The notes under the pieces are model-generated. The model was given only the letters and a program-made list of their open reading frames with translations, had not been told where the DNA came from and did no database searches. This document shows positions 24,451 through 34,996 of a stretch of DNA of 64,000 nucleotides, in pieces. The DNA is from Galerina marginata (lineage: Eukaryota > Basidiomycota > Agaricomycetes > Agaricales > Galerinaceae), in contig JAECYW010000007.1 of assembly GCA_023014335.1 (NCBI GenBank), positions 620,001 to 684,000 on the forward strand. The letters run 5' to 3'. The first letter of the stretch is position 1. Every line of letters begins with the position of its first letter. A program made the translations under genes and the position numbers.

Positions 24451-26729
24451 AAGGCTGTCATAATACATCGGTTTTCTAAACTTGGTATCGGTATCGCAGA
24501 GACATTTTCTTTCTCATGAACATGATATTTTCTCTCTCAGTTCACCAATCATTACTATGTAATCTAATTTGTAATAATGACATTCTAGTTTCGAGACATG
24601 AAAATGTATAACGGGACGACGAGCTTCAATTGTCATAACTTGCTAATCTAATTTGACTTCCATGTGTCAATTTCGTCCTTTCTTAACATCGTATGAGACA
24701 CAGAACTCTGTTAAAAAAGGCTGCGGATTTAGAATAGGGAGAGACTTATGACATGAGAGATCAAATACAACTCGAAGATGACTGGTCAAGGCCCAACGAC
24801 CGTCGTCTTCCTCAGGTGTCAAATTGTTTATGTCGCATTCGGAGCGAAAATAACGACGGCCTGGATAAAGAACTAGAGTTAAAACTTGTAAAATATATGA
24901 GTTTTCAGTCATTTGAATCAATGACATTAAATGACGCACTTCGTTCAATTACTAAGATGTGAAGTCCAACAGTCGAATTCAATATGCATTTAGTTCCTCG
25001 CATGGATAGTGGGCCAGGCTTTGTATGCGGAATGAATGCCTTTTACGGACCTGAAACTGTAGTAGCACTTGGATTCGGGTAATCCACATCACTACTATTA
25101 TTTGGAAGGATACGCACACCCATTAGCTGTACACAATTTGTTCTCATACCGCGTGGAACGACAACCACAGACATCGTAAGGTCAGAAGCCAGACGTCTAA
25201 CGACATCATGTTCAGTCGTTTTGACGCTTTGGTGCGATTTGGACGCGCAAGCCCTTTTAACGTCCTCGTGAATCAATTTGATTAAAGTCATTATAACAAT
25301 ACCATCGTACCAAATACTAATAGTCCGCCGATGTTTCTTGAGGCTGTTCTGGAAAAATGCGATCAGTTACACTTGTCACGTTTTGCGTTACGCTTGAGGA
25401 ATTGGGTTCGAAAAGAATGACTGGACAGTGGAGACATCGATTTTGAAACTGGCGCGCGACATGAATCAGGTGAAACGGGGAACGGCATATTGTACCTGAT
25501 GGCGAGTTGCGTGTTTAGACAAGACTTTGCTAGTCTCAGTCTGAGCAAAATAGTACACAGTGTGCAATGGAGCTGAGGACAGCTGTTCAAATCTGAGGCT
25601 AAAGAACAGGGACTATGACCTACGATTGCGGTCGTCCTTGTTCTTGGTTGAATGTCTGTGTCAATCGGAGGATGAAGTGTCATCCTGTGTCATCCTGAAC
25701 AAAAAAAATATATATAGTTAGATCAATAGAGGCACTTCCAGAAATTACGTCGTAGCCAAAGGGTCACGTACGGTGAGACCTACTCTTACTCAGCCCAGAT
25801 GCATAGGCTGATGCACAGGTTGTTACAAAATAGAATAGTCACAGCATCGTCGTCGAGGAGGAGCTCATCATTCTGACTTGAACCTCATACGGAAAATCGG
25901 TAGCGCCAATTAAGGGTCAACAATTCAAATTGATCGTTCACATGACCGCTAACGGCGCGAGGCACCTGTCTGGAATCTGGGACCCCGCCGGTCACCGCAA
26001 CCAACCAACCAACCAAGCTACAGCATGAACCAGTTAAAAGTCGGTCAAACTCAGATTAATCTTTCTATCTTGAACGTCATTGCTCTGAGCTCACGACTAT
26101 AGGACCGACCAACGTTTCAGCAATGTATCGAACTACCGACTCAACGTCATGGCTTCAGGTTATCTTTAAACTCACCAGCATAGGACACCACCGATGGCAA
26201 CACTGTTACCACATTAATGATCGCCGTTCGACATCGGTTTCATCATGACATGTTCCAGCGTCTCTTCGATGGACCCATTCCAATAGGAATTGTTGTTCCC
26301 AGCCAAACCAAAATGTGTTTTCGATCTGTGGGCCGCATCGAAGGCATTGTCATTTTTTGATTACCGAAAATCAGTCTGCTGAGTCTCTCTCAAAATCTAT
26401 CCGCTTCCACCTTTACGAATCTGAATGACCGATATTTTTGAGCAAACACGTAGTCGGACCCAGAAGCGCGGCGCATCCATGTACGTTATTTCAATCCTGT
26501 AACGTCACTTTTCCGATAATGCTTGCTTGTCTGAATCCGACAGTGGCTAGCAGATCGTTCTGTACTCAGTGTTTGCAACTAAGCAGTAGATCCCATAATG
26601 GACGGGGCACGCTTTCGACCGCATATTCGTCATCTATATAATCAGACCACCGATATTTCGTTCTGAAGCCAAGAAATTTCACCCGCATGCGCATTGTCAA
26701 CTCGAATTATATCCTTGACATATTTTCAA
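24451..26729. other. stretch without a firm gene
   Basis: About 2.3 kb. On the minus strand, frames at 25043-25291 (KLIHEDVKRACASKSHQSVK) and 25363-25683 have somewhat coding-like composition but cannot be joined or named. A short CCAA run (four units) lies at about 26001-26016. No RNA gene was seen. Confidence 0.4.
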
Positions 26730-28137
26730 ATGAATATCAACACAAACCACCTCTCCTTTGGTATACACGTTGTATTATTTCATGAAGTCGTCTAATTTTT
26801 GCTTTGTTCCAGTTGAAGTCATCGATCTGTCCGAAAATGTAATCTTTACCGATATCCAGGCTTTTTGTCGAATACTAAATTCCAATCATAGGCAAAATGG
26901 CAGTTCCTAACGGACTCCGTTGTCGATGTTCTAGGTGGATCTTTTCGTTCTTCTGACTTGACTTGAAAAGTTTGACGAAAGTGTTATATAGGTTTTGAAG
27001 AGCATGAATTGATAGGGCAATCATCGATAAGTCTTGTACATCCTGACGAAAGGGAACGTTTAAAGGATCTCAACCGGTAATCTTGTTTCCTGAAACCTGA
27101 AAATATTATTCACGTCATCCATTATTTTGGAACAGCGAAATCATACAAAAAGATAAAGCCGCTATTGTGATATATCTTCGTATGCTACACAAAAAGCAAG
27201 AAGTGGGATACCAACTATTCAGCATCGTAGGTCTTCTCGAAACTCTTGTCGTTTGTTACTGATGTTCCTTGGCAGTCCCGGTATATTGTTTTGGTCTAAC
27301 ATACTGAACCAGACACGCTAATTAATTCATAGAACAATCGTCGACAACGTCTCTATCGGCACAGTTTCGCTAGCCAATTTAAGCAGAGCATCGCTTTTGG
27401 CTGCGTCCACTGCCGAAGAAGTCATCTTGCTTGCCCCAAATGCAGACAGTTTTTTTTCTCAAGTCAGTAACGAATGGATTTTCCTATCTTATTGCGTGTC
27501 TCTTCAACTTACATTTGCGAAAGCGTTGGAGTCAGGTTTCCTCCTTCAACAGTTCCCAGATTACGCAGAGCATATCAAGGAAAATTCAAAGTCAAACCCT
27601 TCCCCGAAATGAGTCCCCAACCGATGACTTCGAATTTATTACCAAAGCTTCAAGCAGATCTGTCCGGACGGCCATGATTCTGGATCGATTTAGTCTTCAA
27701 TGTCGGATCGTTCACTGCACGAACGACTTACTTGTCTCCCGTGGCGAGTGTCTTGGTCGTCCTTTTTTCGACTTCGTCCACGAAAAGGACGAATATCTTG
27801 TACGTCATTGGATAAACTGCATGAAATCCAGTGGTGTGAACGAAAACGGTCAGCCGAGTCATGCGGGCTTTGCCTTCATCAAGTTCCGTTTCATAACCTC
27901 TGGAAGAGACTCACTGTTAGTCAGCCTTACTATCAATGCCAGCTTATGCTAAATTTTGACAGAACGGAAGCAGCACGTAAATCCGCTGTTAATAAAATAC
28001 ATCCCAGTACTACTGAGAGAATGTCAACAACAGCAAGCTCAACAGCTATGGCCGGTCGTTGCATGGACAATTTTGTTTTGGATGGAATTTTGTCAGCGCA
28101 TTCAGATGGTTTGATGATAATCCTTCGCCGTATCTAA
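26730..28137 (+). CDS. PAS-domain protein with a 5-nt microexon
   Basis: PAS domains sense light, redox state or ligands, or mediate dimerisation; fungal relatives include the white-collar light regulators. My model has exons 26730-26760, 26813-26838, 26892-26934, 26992-27076, 27136-27226, 27276-27280, 27333-27462, 27524-27915 and 27963-28137, closing to 325 residues. PAS-1 reads KWQFLTDSVVDVLGFEEHEL then IGQSSISLVHPDERERL, then KDKAAIVIYLRMLHKKQE, and after the microexon SISRTIVDNVSIGTVSLA. The second PAS-like half runs from ILDRFSLQCRIVHCTNDLLV through GRPFFDFVHEKDEYLVRHWI to DNFVLDGILSAHSDGL. All introns are 47-61 nt GT-AG. No GATA zinc finger or LOV cysteine motif (GRNCRFLQ) is present, so it is not a WC-1 photoreceptor. 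Confidence 0.8.
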
Positions 28138-28743
28138 AGCGACGTAATGTTCTCATTCAGAAGGTGTTTCCCATGTCGACACCTTTTCCTTGTCCCCTAT
28201 ATCCAATCTGGACAGTAAATGTATATACCAAGTTCTATGTTGTCGTACACACTTGTGTCAGTCTCAAGGCTATCTCTTTCCTCACTTGCATATGTAGAGT
28301 ATGTACACTTCGAAGTCATAAGTTGTACTTCACGAAATTATTGTTTCCTTTCTATTCTCTATTTGGTATAATCCAATCTATGCAACATTCTAGAAGATCA
28401 ATTATGTAAGTAGTGTATTCGTATGCTGGAGGTGCTGTAATTCCTGACGAAATCGAACGACAGTTTTTCATGCACTGCGCGCTCACGATTTTCTTATGTC
28501 ATGAACGAATGATATTGTTAACAGAATATGCACAAGTTTCTGGTAATGTGGACACAAATGTCGAAGAAAGAATGGGCAACGTAAACTTTCGATTGTAAAT
28601 GTCGTTAGCATTCTTCTACACAAGGACCGGAACACAAATTTATGTTTTATCTTTAATCGTGATTAATATGAAATTTAGATTGCTTCAAGAAACTTCAGTA
28701 TTCTACATTGTACAATGATACACACTAGTATTATCAATTCGAT
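28138..28743. other. convergent intergenic region
   Basis: About 600 bases between the 3' ends of the PAS gene and the second F-box gene. A short frame at 28413-28598 lacks support. AT-rich. Confidence 0.5.
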
Positions 28744-30446
28744 TTAGTTATTGGAAAGGGAAGACTTTGAACGCAAGATTTTCTGAACAGAATGACGTGC
28801 AAAAAAAGTACTAACTTGTCCATTATTGTAGCAGGCTGCACCTCCAATCCGCCAAAATATGATCGCTCCGTCACAACATATTTGGAATGAAGTGTCCTCC
28901 TGTATCCAAGGTCGGTTTTGGAAAGTGAAAAAAAACGATCCTTCGTCTGTTATGCATCGAATGGTATGGGGGCACGAGTAAGAGGACCCACAGGCGCCCG
29001 AATGCCGAGGTGCGATTGAAAACCCTCTCGCCTGATATTTCTGGATAGCATTCGCAACGAGAGCCCTGTTGACATCCGTTTGTGAATGAGCTAACGCGTT
29101 ACGAACATATTGCAGGGATCGAGTCAGTTCGTTGTATGCGGAGTATACGCCAGTTGAACTGATGAAGTTCATCACCATGGTCGAATGGAAAGAGAATATG
29201 GGCAAAACTCCATTATTTGTTGCAGAAACTACAACGTTCACGACACCACCGGTGTCATTTTCAAGCCAGATGACTGTTTTGAGGTTCCCAGTATGATACA
29301 TATTGCTTGTCTTCGTAACCTTGTACGAGTAGTCGCTGATGAAAAAAGACACGACCTGTACGTCAAATGCTGAGGGTGTATAGATGTCGAGGTCATGAGG
29401 TTTGAATTGCAAGACTTTCGAGCTTGGGAACAAGCACCGCAATGCAAAAGAACCAGATATGACCGACTTTGTGTCGTGTAGCATCGAAAATAGTTTCGGA
29501 GAATCAACACCAAACGGGACGAGAAGTTGGTGGATATAGCCCATGACATGATTTTGTACGACATTCCGTAAAGTCTTACTCACAGTTGCGAGTTTGCTGA
29601 GGTCTTCCAAATGGAGCCATGATAGAATTTCTGTTATAACGTCCAAATCGATACTGTCTTGTAGCATACCTGTCCAAAAGTCAGATTAATTGATTAAAAG
29701 AGACAATGCTTTCATACATTTATCCGGGGCAGTCCCTTGATCAGCTTCTAATATGAAGCAGATGTCACTAACAGTATCGGCATCAGAAGAAAGGTCCATT
29801 GAGGAATCTAAGAAAAACATTTAGGAAGCGAGACTGGCAAGAAAGACGACGTAAACTGAACTTGACAGTCTTGTTTCTTCTTCAGACATTTCATCTATGA
29901 TAGACAATGTAGAAAGTACGCAATCACCGGAGTCACAGTCGTCGTTGTCCGTGTCCGTGTCTGAAAATCGTATGTGTCAAGTCAAGCGTGCATGAATTGG
30001 GAATAATCATCACCTGAACTTGATTGTCTCGTCTCATCAGAAACTTCATATATCCTTGAAATCGCAGAAGTTAGATAATCATCGAAGTCGATCTGCACGT
30101 CGTCTTCGTCATAGTCTAAAGATTGCGTTATATTATAATTGTAACATGATAAAAATATAATTTCATTACCTGAGTTCATTGCGCTCTCATCGCCATCATA
30201 ACCTTTGTCTGACGCTGACTGTAAGCTGGTCGCAATGGATAGTTTTCTAATATGCGAGGTTGTGATTTCGTCATCGATGTCGAGACCATTAAGTACGAGA
30301 TGAAGTGTTTTGCCGTCAGTGGCGGTAGGAAAGGATTGCTGATCAACACAAGTGTCCAAGGTGCATTGGTCTACGTTCTCGAGTCAATGAAACTAACAAA
30401 GCAAACTTGTTGTTAAACGATACGCACCGGTGTGGTTGGGATCCAT
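28744..30446 (-). CDS. F-box / nucleotidyltransferase-like protein, paralogue 2, with acidic exon repeats
   Basis: The exons, in order of transcription, are 30428-30446, 30170-30370, 30014-30115, 29862-29960, 29718-29807 and 28744-29669. They total 1437 bases, or 478 residues. The N-terminal ~170 residues are acidic and Ser-rich and encoded by phase 1-1 exons; the second and third internal ones align (DYDEDDVQIDFDDYLTSAIS against DTDTDNDDCDSGDCVLSTLS, both ending near SDE-TR-SSS). The last exon carries the F-box (DVITEILSWLHLEDLSKLAT), SGSFALRCLFP, HDLDIYTP (paired acids kept), LPIFSFHSTMVMNFISSTGV and YQARGFSI, so it is clearly a paralogue of the 23-kb gene. The acidic region may be a flexible or interaction tail. 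Enzymatic activity is unproven. Confidence 0.8.
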
Positions 30447-31052
30447 TTTCCAATAATCAGTTCGAGGTCGAATATTTAGGATAGAAACACGTCCGATATT
30501 TATCGTATTCATGATGTTATGTAACGCCAAGAATGTTGGTAATTCCCGTCAGTATCGCTTTATGGTTATGCAACTGCTGCGCATGCAATGGTTTTGTTAA
30601 GCGCTCATACTTGGTACATACATCCTCGCTTCGACACGCTGTTGGTCAGTTTTCGGGCATTCGATAAATTTTGAGATTATCCGCAGTGGTAGATCCGGTA
30701 TGACCGTTGATGAATGATTCAGGCTAGACAGTCAATGACGACAGATAATTGAAATTGCGGCACAGTTTTCTATCAATCAATGAAGTCATTGTCAATAATC
30801 GCTATGACAGGTGAAGATGAATAGCTGACAAGTGCAGGCGATCTGTGATTGCCAAAAAATGTACGCAGCGTACCGAAAATCGCGGGATCTAAAATATATA
30901 GTCATTCGACGCATAGCTATGAAAATCCGTGTCATGAAGACCAGTCACCGACAAAAAGAAGTCCGTTCCTCAGAATTTGACCAAACTGCGGAGCGACGAT
31001 TGCTTCCGAACCAACTTAAACAAGAGCCTTGTTCGTCGATATCCTACAAGAA
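30447..31052. other. intergenic, with a possible upstream exon of the RING gene
   Basis: About 600 bases between two divergent genes. From 30832 an open plus-strand frame ends in LKQEPCSSISYKKCSITLHL; its basic/acidic mix and LKQEP (a SUMO-acceptor-like pattern) make a 5' exon of the RING gene possible, but I found no clean splice into the RING frame. Confidence 0.4.
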
Positions 31053-31578
31053 ATGCAGCATCACTTTACATCTACCATCAAGGAGAAAAACATAGTGGAC
31101 CTTACTGAAGACCACATTACAGAGAAATCTTTCGATGTAATTGAATTGGTAAGGGCTTTCATGCCACCTAGGCGTAGCTGATCACTATTGATAGGCAAGA
31201 AAAGATGTACAAGATGTGCTTACTTGTCCGGTGTGCCAAGTGCTCTTGCAAGATCCATTTACGTGGGGCTTTTATCATAATGTTGTCACCAGCTAGTTCA
31301 ACTGCATATAATTCAGAATCAGGGAATGCGGTCATACCTTTTGCATGAAATGCCTCTGCACTTGGTTCAAAACAATTTTGGAGGTCTCAGAAGATCAGTT
31401 AGAAGATATCGACGTAGATGCAGATATATCAATATACACCTGTCCAACGTGCCGCGAAAAAGTCCACGTCAAGCCAATTTCTTGCTATCTCGTTAAAGCA
31501 ATGATCGATTTAATGCCCCGTGAAATGAAAGACGTTGACGAAACTGAAGTTACAGGGAACCTTGATGAATATTTCTAG
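31053..31578 (+). CDS. small RING-finger protein with SUMO-interaction-like motif
   Basis: Exons 31053-31148, 31195-31262 and 31317-31578 close to 141 residues. Residues ~13-19 read IVDLTED, a classic hydrophobic-acidic SUMO-interacting motif. A C3HC4 RING follows: CPVC, then after an intron ECGHTFCMKCLCTW (Cys-x-His-x2-Cys-x2-Cys), an acidic insert (SEDQLEDIDVDADISI) and CPTC. This combination suggests a ubiquitin E3 ligase, possibly SUMO-targeted like RNF4/Slx5-8, but the SIM is short and such motifs occur by chance. The start is the first ATG in frame after an upstream stop; a longer 5' end is possible. Additional 3' exons reaching ~31750 cannot be excluded (a frame there reads QHFDMDNACMWRKNADV). 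Confidence 0.68.
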
Positions 31579-31979
31579 AGTCGCGATGGTGTCGATAGAA
31601 ACAATATGGGATATCGATAATATTGTAGGTAACTTACTGGGAATGATACATGTCTTGATAGCCTCTGACAGCATTTCGACATGGATAATGCGTGCATGTG
31701 GAGAAAAAATGCTGATGTCACAACCTTGCACCCGTCGTTTGAAATGAACACGGACTAGAACACAGACAAAGTGCCGCTGTATGACCAGTCAGCAAGATAC
31801 AAAAGCAGTAGCGATGAAATGAGCGTGAACGCGAAAAAGGATATCAGAAGTCTCTTGAACGTTGCTGACAAAATTGATTCTGGTCTATGTGATCTTGGCC
31901 GTCCATTAGTAAATAATTTTGCTTACTAATGACTTTGTACTCGAGTACAGGAGAAGTTGTCCGGAATTGTGATGGATTT

Positions 31980-32540
31980 ATGTCGACCACCGAACGTCCA
32001 GAATCAAACGAGCAACTCCTGGCATTTAAACTAGTAATTGCAACGTGGGAGATGTACACGTATGTCGGCAACAACACTGATATCAAAGATAAGCTGCATA
32101 AAGCAACAGAAAGTAAGTTTATTGTCGATAAAGAAAACGAAATGTTTAACTCGTTCTACTATCAACCACAGGTCAGCAAATGCAACGGTCATTGGCAGAA
32201 TGCTGGTCCCTGACTGCATCTTTGCCCATTGTCGACAATGAGGCATTCGCCAGTATGGATAAGCCAAGTCGAGTAGACTGGAAAAGGTCACTCTCGACCT
32301 TGAAAGGTCACTCTCGACCTTGAAAGGTCACTCTCGACCTTGAAAGGTCACTCTCGACCTTGAAAGGTCAGAGTAAACATCATACCTCTATGCGAAACAA
32401 TGGAGCTGAGAAAGTAGCCGTGACTTCTGATTACGGTGTCCGATTTCAATTTTGTATGTTCTTCATTGCGTTACTTCGCTTGTTCATTGACCAGGAGGTT
32501 TAGAACATGAAAAGCTAGACAAGCTGGAGGAGGAAAGCCA
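31980..32540 (+). CDS. unrecognised gene crossed by a 20-bp repeat array (3' end unresolved)
   Basis: Exon 1 (31980-32112) encodes MSTTERPESNEQLLAFKLVI then ATWEMYTYVGNNTDIKDK. A 59-nt intron leads to exon 2 at 32172 (QQMQRSLAECWSLTASLPIV). Read straight through, the frame hits TGA at 32321-32323 inside the repeat array. If the 60 bases 32307-32366, which begin GT and end AG, are removed as an intron, the frame continues as GQSKHHTSMRNNGAEKVAVT to about 32453, then through another short intron to EHEKLDKLEEESQ near 32540. Beyond that I could not resolve the exons. No family is recognised. Confidence 0.45.
32286..32370. repeat. 20-bp perfect tandem repeat, four units plus 5 bases
   Basis: The unit is GGTCACTCTCGACCTTGAAA, repeated without any mismatch at 32286, 32306, 32326 and 32346, followed by GGTCA. 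Each unit with its flanks contains the inverted repeat AAGGTC / GACCTT around a 6-base loop, so each can form a small hairpin. Every junction reads AAAG-GTCA, giving a splice acceptor-like AG next to a donor-like GT. Confidence 0.97.
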
Positions 32541-33742
32541 GGTTAGCAGTCTGTTGACATGGGCAATGATATATACACCTTCTGGCCCTTTATTCCTGCA
32601 GGAATTGTAAGCTTGTTGTATTATTTCTTTCGGTCACAAGTCGACGAATTTATCAATTTTTTGATTCCAATACTAGATGTGCTTTTGTCCATCTTGATGC
32701 GCATTTGTAACGACAACACATATCTGGAAGAAATCGTTGGTCAAATTTAAAACGCATAATACGAAATATACCTAGAAAGGGAACATGGGCACGATATGTC
32801 AGGCACTGAAACATGCCTTCTAGGTTTCCTTGAACTTGAATGCGATACATGTGTAATATTGTCAATATCCGTACGTGTTTTATCAATGATCATTTTCTCA
32901 CCGGTTTTTATTCAAGTTCAACTAGTATCGACAGGACATTGTTATACGTGGTGGAGTGCACATTCTTCGGTAAGAGAGTCAGCTATTTGAAGAAATTTTA
33001 AAATATGTTCGACTGACACCGTACCCGTATTGTTTGGCTAGGATATCGTCAAGAACGACATTTTTCATGCAGAACTGTTTCTATGGTTAGATCGGTCTGA
33101 CCAACACAAGAATACACGAAAGGCTGGTAAGCCTTGCTGATAGCTGGCCACTGACATGTGTTTTGTTAGTTCCAGTCGAAATCTGCGAGTTCATAAATCA
33201 ACGATAAGCCAAACGTAGTCCGGGACTATCATTTGAGCCATACAGAACAAGAAATACTTACCTTGTGGATATTCGTTCAACATGTGGACCGTTAAATCCT
33301 GCGCTCTATCAAAAGTAAGTCCCTTTTCCGACTTTGCAGAGTAAGAAAGTTATAATGTGTAGCAGGACTGAGGCCAACGTTACGAAAGCCATTTGAACTG
33401 CGCGATCTCCTTGGTCAAACCAGTTCATCACGGCTCAATTGGTACATACAATCCGACTGGATTTCATACTTTTTCCCATGTCTCCGAGGAAAATTAGTCC
33501 GATATACGATTGTCTCTTCTTGAAGGCGATGCAATCAACATTTACCGCTGTTTGGTCTGAACCAGTGGCAAAGTAGTCCGCTTTTTCGACTAAACCAGTT
33601 GCGTGGTTTATTTTCTCATGTCGTGTAGCTTATAAAGGATGGCAATGCAACACTTCTTGTCTTCGGACTCCCACCATCTTCACCTCAGAAAACATATAGA
33701 AGACATTTTCCAGTCGAACTTTTATCAGCCACGGTTGTGCTC
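32541..33742. other. stretch with unresolved exon-like fragments
   Basis: About 1.2 kb. Plus-strand pieces such as NDIFHAELFLWLDRSDQHKN near 33057-33115, bounded by plausible AG and GT sites, look like an exon, but no continuous model was found. It may be the 3' part of the gene starting at 31980 or a decayed gene. Confidence 0.35.
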
Positions 33743-34872
33743 ATGATGGAAACACTTGCAAGAACTAGTTCTACTCCTTGGCTTAGTGAGTCTCTGTTCG
33801 CAGCTGTTTTCGTCCTTTCTGAACCGGAAAAAAAGTCCTTATGTTTATCGGTCATTGCGCTTCCTTCGCGCTGGCTGCTCGTCGGTTTTCGCAACGGTGG
33901 ACCGGTCATGTACTGGGTTGGGATGATCTGTTCGCATCTTTTGTGCTCATAGGCAACGTCATTATGTTCGCAATCCTTTTGGCCAGTGGTATGTTTTCAT
34001 TTGTTCGCATTGATATACAAGGCGTGGCTTAAAAGTTACCGTAGTCTTCATCGGATCAATTCGTCTTGAGAATCCTATGTTCCGAATCTTTGCATTGGTG
34101 TCGTATTTTACAACGATATGGTAAGAGCAGCTCCAACATGACATTTAAGAAACTGATATTCGTTAGGTTTACTTTTGCATGTATCCTCACAACCACATCA
34201 AGATTCTCTGGTGCGATTGAATTATCTCCAAGTCACGTTGGCCAAACGAGAATGTTATCCGCTTTCTCCCTTCGGTCGTCAGCCTTCGCTTTCGGTGCCA
34301 TTGGTGTCATCTGCGATATCATGGTCATCATCATTTGTTTAGACTTTGCTGGAAATAAAATTCATGGTCACGCAGATCGAAATTTGCTCCTCTCTTCTTT
34401 ATATGGTACGTGATTTCAAGAAGGCTCCATCGCTGACTAACCCAAGCAGTGCATTTTTTTGTCGCTCTTTTCGTGGCCATGATTCCCCATGTGGTCCTCA
34501 AAAATGTGGAAGTCCTGGGACCTCGTTATCGTGAACAGGGACCACACCGAGCAGTAATTCTTTTACTTTGTCTATCTGGAACGGTGTGGATCGCCTTGTC
34601 GATGTTTGTGGTTATCATCATATATTCCAAATCTACGTCAATCCAAACTACAACGATGGTATTCTTGGCAAATGCAATGGTATGTTAACAAAATTCCTTT
34701 AAAAAGTGACACATTAACAAGTAAATATTAGACAAATGTATCGCTTTTCGCCTGCAACTGGGAGATGGTAATCGGTTTTATGTTGCAGCACGGATCTTCG
34801 AATCAGCATCGCCAAACCTCTCGGTCAGTCGACAGAACTGCCAACGGCAGTGAAATTGTCACGTCTACCTAA
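33743..34872 (+). CDS. multipass integral membrane protein with a GWDD motif
   Basis: Six exons (33743-33785, 33836-33988, 34045-34120, 34167-34405, 34450-34679 and 34732-34872) total 882 bases, or 293 residues, with GT-AG introns of 44-56 nt. Hydrophobic helices include ASFVLIGNVIMFAILLASV, FRIFALVSYFTTIWFTFACI, GAIGVICDIMVIIICLDF, HFFVALFVAMIPHVVL and VILLLCLSGTVWIALSMFVV, so probably six or seven membrane segments. The HVLGWDDLF segment after an Arg/Trp-rich stretch recalls the RLGWDD motif of the fungal rhodopsin-like (Pth11-adjacent) membrane family, but the match is one motif and no retinal lysine can be assigned. The ligand is unknown; the location is presumably the plasma membrane. 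Confidence 0.68.
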
Positions 34873-34996
34873 ACATATCTTGATTCTTTGTCTTTGTCAC
34901 TATTGAAGATCCAACGTTCACAGTACAATTATACATTCGTTTTTACATTTCGGTACAATGATTCTGCATTACACTACTACGATATTTGGAACGTAG

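Noticed and set aside
26001..26016. CCAA microsatellite
   Set aside because: Only four units, too short to stand out from chance.
26730..28137. White-collar-1 blue-light photoreceptor
   Set aside because: The PAS segments lack the flavin-binding cysteine motif, and no GATA zinc finger follows.
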